DNA of 64,000 bases from Halovibrio salipaludis (GTDB lineage: Bacteria; Pseudomonadota; Gammaproteobacteria; Pseudomonadales; Oleiphilaceae). The position numbers were made by a program, and so were the translations under genes. The notes beneath the pieces are model-generated. The model ran no database searches, was not told the origin of the DNA, and saw only the letters and a program-made list of their open reading frames with translations. Position 1 is the first letter of the stretch; every line of letters begins with the position of its first letter. The stretch is taken from NCBI RefSeq assembly GCF_002286965.1, contig NZ_NSKD01000011.1, positions 1 through 64,000 of the forward strand, in the 5' to 3' direction. Of this stretch, positions 22,195-31,253 are shown one piece after another.

Positions 22195-24243
22195 ATGTCG
22201 GAGCCATCCTCTTCCTGGGGGAGCGCACGCGCCCCCAGCCATGCGCGTCGTCTCCATGGCGCGGTCGTTCTCCTGCTGTTGGCTGCCCTGCTCCTGATGG
22301 GGCTGGGCAGCAACATCCATTCCCGTATGCTGTCGGTCGGGGAACAGATCTGGCCGGGGTACTATTCCTTGGACCCGAATGCCGATGCGCCCGCGTGCGA
22401 GACCGATGTCGATATCGACAAGCGGGTTCAGGAAGAACTGTCGGCAGAGAAGGAAGACGACCCCTTCGGCATGGGCGGTGGAGGACCCAGTGAAGAGCAG
22501 CTGCGGCGTTCCATTGAGAGCAACGTCGAGCGCTGTGAGGAGCGCCATGAGCAGTATGAGTCGATGCAGGAGCGCATCACACCCGTTCTGGTGGCTTACA
22601 AGGCCGTCGAACGGGGGATGGCCAGGTGGCTGACGGACAACCGGTCACTGTCGACTTACCTGTTCATCATGCTCCTTGGTTTCGGCGCGGCGACGGCGGC
22701 TTTCGCCAACCATCACATCAGCATTCGACCGCCCATCAACCGGGTGGACTGGGTGCTGGCGGAGGGTGGCCAACTGGTGGTCAACCTGCTGATGGTGTAC
22801 TCGCTCTACAACTACTTCGGGAATCTGGTCGATACCCCCGATACAGGGCGCCTCCAGGATCTCCAGAAAGCCTGGATGGTGATGTTCACCGTCCTTGCCG
22901 GCATCAACCTGGTCCGCCTGTTCAGCATGCCTGCCGATCTGCCTCGTGGCCGGCTCGGGATCTCATCGCCACTCGCCATCCCGCTTTACTGCTGGATGGG
23001 CGTTATGGGCTACCTGTATTTCTCGAGCGGCGGTAACTGGGACTCGGCCGGCCTGGGGGTCTATCTGAACCAGCTGACCAAGCACGCGTCACTGTTCGTC
23101 AACATCGGCCTGTATGTGTTCGTGGGGATGATGCTCAAGCAGACCACGATTCCGGATCGTCTGCTCGCGGTGGTGCAGCCCTGGCAGTTGCCCCCGGCCA
23201 CGCTGGCCTCGCTGGTGATCTTCGCCACCGCCTTCCCGACGGCGTTCACCGGTGCCTCAGGCATCTTCATCCTGGCGGTGGGCGGGACCATCTATGATGA
23301 GCTGCGGCGTGCCGGTGCGGGGCGTCAGCTGTCTCTCGCCACCACGGCCATGTCCGGCAGTCTGGGTGTGGTTCTCAACCCCTGCCTTCTGATCGTGGTG
23401 GTGGCAGCCCTGAACAAGGAGGTGACCACCTCCGAGCTCTTTGGCTGGGGCTTCTGGGTCTTCATCCTGTCGGCCACCATCTTCACCCTGATGGTGACCC
23501 GCAGCGAGAAGGAATGGCGCCCGCGCGTCAGCAATCCCCGGCTGGCCATGAAGCAGTCGCTGCGGGCGCTCAAGCCCCTGATTCCGGACGTCACCCTGAT
23601 TGCTGTGATTGTCTTCCTGTTCTGGTTCGTGCTGGGCATGAAGTTCAACGAGTTCTCGGCGCCCACCATGCTGCCGATCATCATGATGGCGCTCGTGGCC
23701 CTGGACTATGATGGTGGCGGCAGCCGTGTCATGGGCACGGGGCGCCGTATCGCCATTGGTGCCGGTGAGTCGGCCGTGCATGTGGGCGCGCTGCTAACGC
23801 TCATTGGGCTGTCCATGACCGTGGGTGGCGTGCTGGAACGCTCCCATGTGATCGCCGGCCTCTTCCCGGCGGAAGCGGAGTCGGTTCTGCTCGTGGTGCT
23901 GGCGCTCATGGTGATGCTGACCATCATCGGCATGTTCATGGACCCGTTCGCGGCCGTGGTGCTGGTTTCCGCGACCATTGCGCAGCCAGCCATTGGTCTT
24001 GGCGTCGACGCGCTGCATTTCTGGGTCATGACCATTGTGGCCTTCGAGCTGGGGTACCTGACGCCACCGGTGGCACTCAACCACCTCCTTACCCGACAGG
24101 TGGTGGGCGTGAAGGAGGCGCTGGTCCCGGAACCCGAGGCGCCCAACCTTTACCGGCGTTTCCAGCGCCTGATCCTGCCACTGATGGTGATGGGCACGAC
24201 CCTGCTGCTGGTTGGCCTGGTGCCTCTGCTGTTCTACGGTTAA
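22195..24243 (+). CDS. TRAP transporter permease, fused DctQ-like and DctM-like parts
   Basis: 682-aa polytopic membrane protein. One N-terminal membrane helix (about 23-41) is followed by a roughly 110-residue acidic periplasmic or cytoplasmic insert with a DDPFGMGGGG segment, then a group of four DctQ-like helices. From about residue 300 the DctM/large-permease fold appears, with the GASGIFILAVGGTIYDELRRAG and GYLTPPVALNHLL motifs. It would drive substrate uptake with a sodium or proton gradient in partnership with the preceding receptor. The long insert between helix 1 and the rest is unusual. A strong terminator follows the stop codon, which closes a three-gene operon. Confidence 0.85.
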   Translation: MSEPSSSWGSARAPSHARRLHGAVVLLLLAALLLMGLGSNIHSRMLSVGEQIWPGYYSLDPNADAPACETDVDIDKRVQEELSAEKEDDPFGMGGGGPSEEQLRRSIESNVERCEERHEQYESMQERITPVLVAYKAVERGMARWLTDNRSLSTYLFIMLLGFGAATAAFANHHISIRPPINRVDWVLAEGGQLVVNLLMVYSLYNYFGNLVDTPDTGRLQDLQKAWMVMFTVLAGINLVRLFSMPADLPRGRLGISSPLAIPLYCWMGVMGYLYFSSGGNWDSAGLGVYLNQLTKHASLFVNIGLYVFVGMMLKQTTIPDRLLAVVQPWQLPPATLASLVIFATAFPTAFTGASGIFILAVGGTIYDELRRAGAGRQLSLATTAMSGSLGVVLNPCLLIVVVAALNKEVTTSELFGWGFWVFILSATIFTLMVTRSEKEWRPRVSNPRLAMKQSLRALKPLIPDVTLIAVIVFLFWFVLGMKFNEFSAPTMLPIIMMALVALDYDGGGSRVMGTGRRIAIGAGESAVHVGALLTLIGLSMTVGGVLERSHVIAGLFPAEAESVLLVVLALMVMLTIIGMFMDPFAAVVLVSATIAQPAIGLGVDALHFWVMTIVAFELGYLTPPVALNHLLTRQVVGVKEALVPEPEAPNLYRRFQRLILPLMVMGTTLLLVGLVPLLFYG

Positions 24244-24261
24244 AACTGTGAAAGCTTGTAC

Positions 24262-24289
24262 AAAAGCGGCCCTTAGGGGCCGCTTTTTC
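24262..24289 (+). terminator. Rho-independent terminator of the TRAP operon
   Basis: AAAAGCGGCCCTTAGGGGCC followed by GCTTTTTC: stem AGCGGCCCC-type with a short TTA loop and a run of T. It lies 19 nt after the permease stop codon. Confidence 0.85.
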
Positions 24290-24346
24290 GTATGGGATCA
24301 TGGAAGATGAGGTTGATCTGCAACCAGCAAGAGTGAGAGCCGATCC

Positions 24347-26833
24347 GTGTATCCCTGGCGTCTGACCCGACTGGCCCAATTGACCGTGACCGGGGCATCA
24401 ATGCTGCTGCTGGCTGCCTGTGGTGGTAGCGGGGACTCGAATGGTCCGGGCGTGATCCGGGGCACGATTGAAATTGCGTCCGGGACCCGCACTGATGCGG
24501 ATACAGCACTGGATCTGACCGAGCAGGGTCTGGACAGCTCCCGTTCTTCGCCTCTGAGTGGCGTTCAGAATGATGGCGCGCCCTTCCCGGGCAATGTCAC
24601 TGTTGGTGGCTATGTCAGTGCGGAGTCCGGTGTATATGGCAATGGCTTCCAGTACCCGGCCGATGCCTCGGACAGACTGCAGGTGAACCTTGTGGAGGGA
24701 CAAAGGGTCACCGTGAACATCTTCCCTGCGCCCTATAACCCTTCGGGCAGCAGTGGGAACGCACCTGTAACCCAGCTGGAGCTGGATCCCGTGGCCTCGG
24801 GGAGCGCGGATTCAACCGGCAGTAATGAGGAGGCCAACAAGTCGGTTCAGGCCCAGCAGGATGGGGCCCACAACCTCATCATCCGGGCCCGGGGTGGTGG
24901 CCCGGCCCGTTACGTGGTGCGTGCGACTTCCCTGAACCAGGGGCAGACACTGGGCATTTCAGGCACCGACATCCTGCCCGGTGAGGCCATCGTCACCATG
25001 GAATCCGGCATGGGCAGCGGTCGTATGCGGACCCAGGCGGGGGCGGCCGTGTCCCTGGCGGGGCAGCAGCGCGCCCTGGGTGGTGGCCAGCACCATGTGC
25101 GCATGCCTCGGGAGCGGGAAGCTCTTTTTCAGGCGGATACGTCACGGAAGAAAGAGGTTGCTCGGACTCTGGAGTGGGTCCGGGAGCTTCGTAATGAACC
25201 TGGTGTGGCGTCGGCTGTACCTAACAGCAAGGTGAGCACAGCGGCACCCTTGCCTCCAATGACACAGTCGGAATATCCAGATCAGGAGTGGCATTACACC
25301 CAGATCGGGGTTGACGCTGCCTGGGAAGACCGGACTGGGGAAGGGGTTCCAGTGGCCATTCTTGATACCGGTATAGATTATGGTAACAGGGACTGGCATC
25401 CGGATCTCGCACCCAACATTGACTGCGCTCAGCAGGGGTGCTTTGACGCTGTTGACGAGGATGAGTTTCCTGAAGACACCGGAACCTTGAGTCATGGAAC
25501 CCATGTGGCGGGAATCGCTGGCGCGGATGCTCTGGAGTCCTCACAAGTGGCGGGGGTCGCTTACTTATCGAAACTTGTTCCCGTCCGGGTCCTGGGCAGT
25601 GACGAGGGCAGTGTAGCGGATGTGATTGAAGGCATACGGTGGGTGATCAATGATGGCAGCCCACGAGCGGCCATCATCAACCTCAGCCTTGGCAGTCAGA
25701 CGAATAATCCTGGGCTTCAGGATGCTATAGCCGATGCTGAGGCCGCGGGCATTATTGTAGTAGGCGCTTCAGGTAATGCGGGTGATGATCGTCAGTTCTT
25801 CCCGGCGGCTTATTCCACGGTAATAGCTGTGGGCAGCGTCGATTGTCTGGGAAGGCGCTCGACCTTCTCGAATTTTGGGTTCTGGCTGGATGTTGTTGCT
25901 CCAGGAGGTGGCAGCGGGAGCGATTGTTCGGGAGAAAGTTCGGTTTTCAGTGCTGAGGCTGATGGGGGAACTTCAGGTCGTCGCGGAACGTCGATGGCGG
26001 CCCCGCATGTAAGCGGCGTCATGGCGATGATCAAGGAGGGTAATGGAGGCCTGTCTCCTGCGGTGGCCAGGGCTTTGATACGAGAGGGTGAGATCACTCA
26101 GAGCTCTTCCGGTACCTTTAGTGTTGAGATTGGGCGTGGTGTGATTGACGCAGATGCTGCTGTTGGGGACCTGTCAGGGTATGCAGCATTGGCGCCCCAG
26201 CCTGAAGTGTTTGAGTTGAGCGATGAGGATCAGGAAGCTGAGCTGCGTTTTACAGGTGTTGGAAGTCGCAGTGCATCTTTCACTGAACCCAGTGTCACTG
26301 CGTCTGAGGATTGGTTGAGCGTAGACGCGTTGGGCAAGCGTCGCTTTCGGGTCTCTCTTGAAACCGGAAGTATGGAGCCTGGTGTGTTTTTCCGTTCCAC
26401 GCTTAAGGTGAGCTACGCCGTGGATAATGAGAGCCGGGAGTTTGAGCTACCGGTAACGGCGACTCTTGAAAGCGGGGAGGAGAACCGGAACGCGGGCGCC
26501 CATTTCGTGCAGCTGATTCCCGTGGATTCCGAGGATCCGGACATGGACACCCGGCAGACCCTGGTGGAGGCTGAGGGAGGGCGGTATCGCTTTGAGTTTG
26601 ATACCTCGGAGATCACTCCGGGCGAGTATTTCGTCATTGCCGGCACGGACATGGACAATGACGGTATCATCTGTGGGCCGGGTGAAGCCTGTGCTGAGTA
26701 TCCGTTTACCGGCCAGGCTGAATCCATAGAGGTAACGCCAACCATGAATCGGGACCTGACACTGGAAACCGCCTTCACCCGCCCGGTTGATACCCAGGCG
26801 GATCCCGGCTACCGTCGAAACAATGAGCAGTGA
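24347..26833 (+). CDS. Surface lipoprotein serine protease, subtilase (S8) family
   Basis: 828 aa from a GTG start. Lipobox LLLAACG puts the lipid-anchored Cys near residue 25. A prodomain-like N-terminal region reaches about 300. The S8 triad is complete: Asp340 in VAILDTGID, His383 in SHGTHVAGI and Ser549 in GTSMAAPHVSG. After the catalytic domain (to about 620) there is a beta-rich C-terminal region with a pre-peptidase-like or Ig-like character and a conserved DMDNDG segment. It should be a periplasmic or outer-membrane-attached protease. The next gene codes for a PrcB-like lipoprotein, which may modulate it. Confidence 0.9.
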   Translation: MYPWRLTRLAQLTVTGASMLLLAACGGSGDSNGPGVIRGTIEIASGTRTDADTALDLTEQGLDSSRSSPLSGVQNDGAPFPGNVTVGGYVSAESGVYGNGFQYPADASDRLQVNLVEGQRVTVNIFPAPYNPSGSSGNAPVTQLELDPVASGSADSTGSNEEANKSVQAQQDGAHNLIIRARGGGPARYVVRATSLNQGQTLGISGTDILPGEAIVTMESGMGSGRMRTQAGAAVSLAGQQRALGGGQHHVRMPREREALFQADTSRKKEVARTLEWVRELRNEPGVASAVPNSKVSTAAPLPPMTQSEYPDQEWHYTQIGVDAAWEDRTGEGVPVAILDTGIDYGNRDWHPDLAPNIDCAQQGCFDAVDEDEFPEDTGTLSHGTHVAGIAGADALESSQVAGVAYLSKLVPVRVLGSDEGSVADVIEGIRWVINDGSPRAAIINLSLGSQTNNPGLQDAIADAEAAGIIVVGASGNAGDDRQFFPAAYSTVIAVGSVDCLGRRSTFSNFGFWLDVVAPGGGSGSDCSGESSVFSAEADGGTSGRRGTSMAAPHVSGVMAMIKEGNGGLSPAVARALIREGEITQSSSGTFSVEIGRGVIDADAAVGDLSGYAALAPQPEVFELSDEDQEAELRFTGVGSRSASFTEPSVTASEDWLSVDALGKRRFRVSLETGSMEPGVFFRSTLKVSYAVDNESREFELPVTATLESGEENRNAGAHFVQLIPVDSEDPDMDTRQTLVEAEGGRYRFEFDTSEITPGEYFVIAGTDMDNDGIICGPGEACAEYPFTGQAESIEVTPTMNRDLTLETAFTRPVDTQADPGYRRNNEQ

Positions 26834-26851
26834 GCCGCCGGGAAGGGGATT

Positions 26852-27337
26852 ATGGCAATTGTGAGTCTTCGTGCATTGGGTGTCGGTCTGCTGGCGCCGT
26901 TACTGGTCGGGTGCCAGGCAGGGCAGGCGGAGATGGAACCCCTTGCCGGGGTTGAGGTGGTCGGGAAAGCCGATCACTGCAACCGTGAGAAGCCCGGTCT
27001 TTCCCTGGTGCGGTCGATGTCGGACTTTCCTCAGGTGGATGGGCTGATGCCCGCCGGTGAGGGGGCCCTTGAGGCCGGCCACGACGTGCTTGTGGTGTAC
27101 CTGGGGCAACGCCCCACACCGGGGTATGGTGGCGAGCTGCGTCAGGCGGAAATGGTGGATGGGATGCTTGAGCTTTCCCTTCGTTCCACCGAGCCGGAGA
27201 GCGGTTCCATGATGGCCCAGGTGATCACCACGCCCTGTGTGGCGCTGGCCATCCCCGATCAGGGCTGGTCGAGCCTGTCCGTCCGGATGGGGGCCGAGGG
27301 CTTTCCGCTCAGTCTTGAGGCGCCCACGGATCACTGA
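26852..27337 (+). CDS. PrcB-C-domain-like lipoprotein
   Basis: 161 aa with signal peptide and lipobox LLVGC (Cys near residue 21). The middle and end match the PrcB C-terminal domain pattern: a VYLGQRPTPGYG segment followed by strands and an AQVITTPCVALAIP motif. In oral spirochaetes PrcB-type lipoproteins stabilise or activate a subtilisin-like protease (PrtP), so position 19 nt after an S8 protease gene is meaningful. Direct regulation of the upstream protease is an inference. Confidence 0.75.
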   Translation: MAIVSLRALGVGLLAPLLVGCQAGQAEMEPLAGVEVVGKADHCNREKPGLSLVRSMSDFPQVDGLMPAGEGALEAGHDVLVVYLGQRPTPGYGGELRQAEMVDGMLELSLRSTEPESGSMMAQVITTPCVALAIPDQGWSSLSVRMGAEGFPLSLEAPTDH

Positions 27338-27429
27338 ATCCCTGCCTGTTCTCTGGTACCGTTACGTTCGCACCGAAATGGGCGGCCTGCTGGCCGCCGC
27401 CTCACTCCCGTTGATGGACAGCTGAGCCC

Positions 27430-29328
27430 ATGAGCCAACGCAGTGATTACAACGCCGATTCCATTGAAGTCCTGAAAGGGCTGGACCCGGTGCGCAAGCG
27501 CCCGGGCATGTACACCGACACCTCCCGCCCGAACCATCTGGCGCAGGAGGTCATCGATAACAGCGTGGACGAGGCACTGGGTGGCCATGCGAAGCGGATT
27601 GATGTGGTTCTGCACGCGGACGGCCGCCTGTCGGTGACCGATGATGGTCGTGGCATGCCGGTTGATGCCCATCAGGAAGAGGGCATTCCGGGGGTGGAGC
27701 TGATCATGACCCGGCTGCATGCCGGCGGTAAGTTCAACAAGGCCAATTACCAGTACTCCGGCGGGCTGCACGGGGTAGGGGTCTCGGTGGTCAACGGGCT
27801 TTCCAGGGAACTGGAGGTGCTGATCCGGCGCGACGGTAAGCTGCACCGGATCCGTTTCGAGCACGGTCACAAGGTTGAAGACCTGAACGTCATCGACACC
27901 GTGGGCAAGCGCAATACGGGCACCACCCTGAGCTTCCTGCCGGACCCGGATTATTTTGAGACCCCGAAATACTCGATCCCCCGCCTGCGCCACAACCTGC
28001 GTGCCAAGGCCGTTCTCTGCCCGGGGCTGACCGTCACGCTGCTGCAGGAAGAGAGTGGCGAGAAGGACGAGTGGTATTACGAGGACGGGCTGACCGACTA
28101 CCTGAAAACCGCCCTGGCGGATCGGGAGTGCCTGCCGCAGGAGCCGTTCACCGGCGAGATCAGCGGCAACACCGAGATGGTCAGCTGGGCACTCCAGTGG
28201 TTGCCCGAGGATACGGAGGTGGTGGCCGAGAGCTACGTGAACCTGATTCCGACCACCCAGGGCGGCACCCATGTGAACGGCCTGCGGACCGGGCTTCTGG
28301 AAGCGCTGCGCGAGTTCTGTGAACTGCACAACCTGCTGCCGCGCGGGGTCAAGCTCACACCGGATGACATCTGGGAGCGCTGCAGCTACGTGCTCTCGTT
28401 CAAGATGCAGGAGCCGCAGTTCTCCGGACAGACCAAGGAGCGCCTGTCCTCCCGGGAGGCGGCCAGCTTCATCTCTGGCGTGGTCAAGGACGCCTTCAGC
28501 CTCTGGCTGAACCAGCACACGGACATTGCCGAGGCACTGGCGGAGTTCGTGATCGGCAATGCCCAGCGCCGCCTCAAGGCCTCACGCAAGGTCCAGCGCA
28601 AGAAAATCACCTCGGGGCCGGCCCTGCCGGGCAAGCTGGCGGACTGCACGGGGACGGATCCGGCCCAGTCGGAACTGTTCCTGGTGGAGGGTGATTCCGC
28701 CGGGGGGTCCGCCAAGCAGGCGCGGGACCGTGAGTACCAGGCGGTCATGCCGCTGCGGGGCAAGATCCTCAATACCTGGGAGGTGGACTCGGGAGAGATC
28801 TTCAGCTCCCAGGAAGTGCACGATATTGCCGTGGCCATTGGTGTGGATCCCGGTTCCGGGGACCTGGCCGGCCTGCGCTATAACCGGATCTGCATCCTGG
28901 CGGATGCGGATTCGGATGGCATGCACATCGCCACGCTGCTGTGTGCCCTCTTCGTCAAACACTTCCGGCCCCTCGTGGAGTCGGGGCACATCTTCATGGC
29001 CATGCCGCCGCTGTATCGCATCGATCTGGGTAAGGAGACCTTCTACGCCCTGGACGAGCATGAGAAGCAGGGCATTATTGACCGGCTCGCGGCGGAAAAG
29101 CGCAAGGGGAAGATCCAGACCCAGCGTTTCAAGGGCCTTGGCGAGATGAACCCGCTGCAGCTGCGTGAGACCACCATGGCACCGGACACACGCCGTCTGG
29201 TTCAGCTGTCACTGAGTCCGGGGGATGGTACCGACGATCGGATGGATATGCTGCTGGGCAAGAAGCGCGCCGCGGACCGGCGCACCTGGCTTGAAGAGCA
29301 CGGCAACGAGGCCGAGGTCGTGGGCTGA
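27430..29328 (+). CDS. parE: DNA topoisomerase IV subunit B
   Basis: 632 aa, normal ParE length. The GHKL ATPase has VIDNSVDEALGG and DDGRGMPV; the transducer domain follows; the TOPRIM domain carries LFLVEGDSAGGSAKQARDREYQAVMPLRGKILN in pieces and DADSDGMHI, in which the acidic residues bind magnesium. Length excludes full gyrase B, and synteny with parC supports ParE. Together with ParC it decatenates daughter chromosomes. The upstream GAG site before the ATG is weak, and the 92-nt gap to the preceding gene likely contains its promoter. Confidence 0.93.
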   Translation: MSQRSDYNADSIEVLKGLDPVRKRPGMYTDTSRPNHLAQEVIDNSVDEALGGHAKRIDVVLHADGRLSVTDDGRGMPVDAHQEEGIPGVELIMTRLHAGGKFNKANYQYSGGLHGVGVSVVNGLSRELEVLIRRDGKLHRIRFEHGHKVEDLNVIDTVGKRNTGTTLSFLPDPDYFETPKYSIPRLRHNLRAKAVLCPGLTVTLLQEESGEKDEWYYEDGLTDYLKTALADRECLPQEPFTGEISGNTEMVSWALQWLPEDTEVVAESYVNLIPTTQGGTHVNGLRTGLLEALREFCELHNLLPRGVKLTPDDIWERCSYVLSFKMQEPQFSGQTKERLSSREAASFISGVVKDAFSLWLNQHTDIAEALAEFVIGNAQRRLKASRKVQRKKITSGPALPGKLADCTGTDPAQSELFLVEGDSAGGSAKQARDREYQAVMPLRGKILNTWEVDSGEIFSSQEVHDIAVAIGVDPGSGDLAGLRYNRICILADADSDGMHIATLLCALFVKHFRPLVESGHIFMAMPPLYRIDLGKETFYALDEHEKQGIIDRLAAEKRKGKIQTQRFKGLGEMNPLQLRETTMAPDTRRLVQLSLSPGDGTDDRMDMLLGKKRAADRRTWLEEHGNEAEVVG

Positions 29329-29334
29329 CCCCGG

Positions 29335-29349
29335 CCCGCTGCCGGCGGG
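29335..29349. terminator. GC hairpin between convergent parE and fabB
   Basis: CCCGC-TGCCG-GCGGG in the 21-nt gap between two convergent genes. It lacks a T run, so termination activity is uncertain. Confidence 0.3.
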
Positions 29350-30567
29350 TCAGCCGTCGAAGCGGCGGAAGACCAGCGTGGCGTTGGTGCCGCCGAAGCC
29401 GAAGCTGTTGCTCATGACCAGCGGCAGGTCCACGTTCTCTTTCAGTTCACGCAGGATGGGGTAGCCCTCGGCACCTTCATCGAGGTTCTCGATGTTGGCG
29501 GACGGCGTAATGAAGCCTTCCCGCTGCATGATGAGGGTGTAGATGGCCTCGTGCACCCCGGCCGCACCCAGGGAGTGACCGGTCAGCGGCTTGGTGGAGC
29601 TGGTCGGGGGCATGGCATCACCCGTGACCTTGTGAATGGCCTGCAGCTCCACGACGTCGCCCATGGGGGTACTGGTGCCGTGGGTGTTGATGTAGCTCAG
29701 CGGCTCATCGATGCCCTTCAGTGATTGCTGCATGCACCGGACGGCCCCTTCACCCGATGGCGCCACCATGTCCGCGCCGTCGGAGGTTGCCCCGAAGCCG
29801 ACCAGTTCGCCCAGAATCGGCGCACCGCGCGCCTGGGCGTGTTCCAGCGACTCAAGCGCAAGCACACCACCGCCGCCGGCGATGACAAATCCGTCCCGGT
29901 CTGCGTCATAGGTACGGGACGCCTTCTCGGGGGTGTCGTTGTACTTGGTCGACAGCGCGCCCATGGCATCGAACAGCAGCGTCAGGGTCCAGTGCAGGTC
30001 CTCGCCGCCGCCGGCGAACATCACGTCCTGGCGCCCCAGTGCGATCAGGTCGGCGGCATGGCCGATGCAGTGGGCACTGGTGGCGCAGGCGGAGGTGATG
30101 CCGTAATTCACGCCCCGGATACCGTAGGCTGTGGCCAGGTTGGCGTTGATCGCGCTGCCCATGGTCCGCGGAACCCGGTAGGGGCCAACCCGCCGGATAC
30201 CCTTCTCGCGGTGGGTGTCGATGGAATCCATGAGCTCCACGGTCGAGGCGCCACCGGTGCCCATGATCAGGCCCGTGGTGTCCGCCTTGATTTCCTTGTC
30301 CGTGAGGCCGGCCTGCTCCACGGCTTCCTGCATCGCCATATAGGCATAGGCGGAGGCGGGGCACATGAACCGGTAGAGCTTGCGGTCTATGTGCTCCTTC
30401 GGGTCGATGTGGATGCCGCCCCAGACATGGCTGCGGAGCCCGTTATCCCGGGCGTCCTCGCTGAACTCAATGCCTGAACGGACCTGGCGCAGGGAGTCGG
30501 TGACCTCCCGCTGGTTGTTGCCCAGGCTGGAGATGACCCCCATCCCGGTAATCACGACACGTCTCAT
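29350..30567 (-). CDS. fabB: 3-oxoacyl-ACP synthase I
   Basis: 405 aa from ATG at 30567 ([16 protein letters not shown]); the longer open frame upstream runs into fabA and is spurious. The catalytic triad of condensing enzymes is visible: Cys in [11 protein letters not shown], His in [11 protein letters not shown] and His in [10 protein letters not shown], plus the [11 protein letters not shown] glycine loop. FabB elongates the cis-unsaturated acyl chain made by FabA, the key step of anaerobic-type unsaturated fatty-acid synthesis. It follows fabA by 14 nt in one operon, the usual arrangement in pseudomonads. Confidence 0.92.
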   Translation of the reverse strand: MRRVVITGMGVISSLGNNQREVTDSLRQVRSGIEFSEDARDNGLRSHVWGGIHIDPKEHIDRKLYRFMCPASAYAYMAMQEAVEQAGLTDKEIKADTTGLIMGTGGASTVELMDSIDTHREKGIRRVGPYRVPRTMGSAINANLATAYGIRGVNYGITSACATSAHCIGHAADLIALGRQDVMFAGGGEDLHWTLTLLFDAMGALSTKYNDTPEKASRTYDADRDGFVIAGGGGVLALESLEHAQARGAPILGELVGFGATSDGADMVAPSGEGAVRCMQQSLKGIDEPLSYINTHGTSTPMGDVVELQAIHKVTGDAMPPTSSTKPLTGHSLGAAGVHEAIYTLIMQREGFITPSANIENLDEGAEGYPILRELKENVDLPLVMSNSFGFGGTNATLVFRRFDG

Positions 30568-30581
30568 TGCTAGTCTCTGCC

Positions 30582-31091
30582 TCAGAAGTTTTCCGTGGAT
30601 GTGAAGAGCCCGACGCGCAGGTCCTTCGCGTGGTAGATGGGACGCCCATCCACTGAGACGACCCCGTCGGCAATGCCCATGGTAACACCACGCCGGACGA
30701 TGCGTTTGATGTCGAGCTGGTAGCGCACCAGCTTGTTTGAGGGTAGCACCTGGCCGGTGAATTTCACCTCGCCGCAGCCCAGAGCCCGACCCCGGCCCTG
30801 GCCACCTGTCCAGGCCAGATAGAAACCGGTCAGTTGCCACAGGGCATCCAGACCCAGGCAGCCCGGCATGACGGGGTCGCCCTTGAAGTGGCAGTCGAAG
30901 AACCAGAGTTCGGGGTCAATATCCAGTTCCGCGATCAACTGACCCTTGCCGTACTCACCGCCTTCATCACTGATGTGGGGGATCCGGTCCAGCATCAGCA
31001 TCTGATCAACTGGCAGCCGCATGTCGCCTTCGAAGAGTTCTCCTCTCCCGCAGCGTTCCAGATCGGCTTTGTCAAATTGGGCCACTGTCAT
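30582..31091 (-). CDS. fabA: 3-hydroxydecanoyl-ACP dehydratase/isomerase
   Basis: 169 aa from ATG at 31091 with AGGAG 6 nt upstream ([15 protein letters not shown]). The catalytic His is in the [21 protein letters not shown] hot-dog helix segment, and the Asp is in the GLDALWQ part, as in FabA. It dehydrates 3-hydroxydecanoyl-ACP and isomerises the product to the cis-3 form. The extra N-terminal reading to 31199 overlaps the operator and is not part of the gene. Expression is likely repressed through the upstream palindrome. Confidence 0.92.
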   Translation of the reverse strand: MTVAQFDKADLERCGRGELFEGDMRLPVDQMLMLDRIPHISDEGGEYGKGQLIAELDIDPELWFFDCHFKGDPVMPGCLGLDALWQLTGFYLAWTGGQGRGRALGCGEVKFTGQVLPSNKLVRYQLDIKRIVRRGVTMGIADGVVSVDGRPIYHAKDLRVGLFTSTENF

Positions 31092-31113
31092 GGCGATCTC
31101 CTGAGAATTACAG

Positions 31114-31128
31114 CTGTTACGGTAACAG
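31114..31128. promoter_or_regulatory. fabA: Palindrome in the fabA leader
   Basis: CTGTTAC-G-GTAACAG, 7-bp arms, 22 nt upstream of the fabA start codon. It may be an operator or part of a hairpin in the leader. No regulator can be named. Confidence 0.4.
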
Positions 31129-31190
31129 ACTCTGGTGCGGATTGCTTGATACTCTGTTCCCACACTTTGACTGCATGTGCGGACGCGTAA

Positions 31191-31208
31191 AGCTAACACG
31201 TGTTCGCT
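31191..31208 (-). promoter_or_regulatory. fabA: FabR/DesT-type operator upstream of fabA
   Basis: AGCTAACACGTGTTCGCT is an 18-bp near-perfect palindrome (one mismatched pair) about 100 nt upstream of fabA. It closely resembles the AGCG-ACACGTGT-CGCT style operator reported upstream of enterobacterial fabA and fabB, bound by the TetR-family repressor FabR (DesT in Pseudomonas) to tune membrane unsaturation. A regulator gene is not in the window. Confidence 0.6.
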
Positions 31209-31253
31209 TCACGGGGGAATCACTGTCACGGGTTGACTGGGCGCCAGGAATAC

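Noticed and set aside
30568-30840. N-terminal extension of the fabB frame
   Set aside because: It overlaps the end of fabA, and condensing enzymes start at [10 protein letters not shown].
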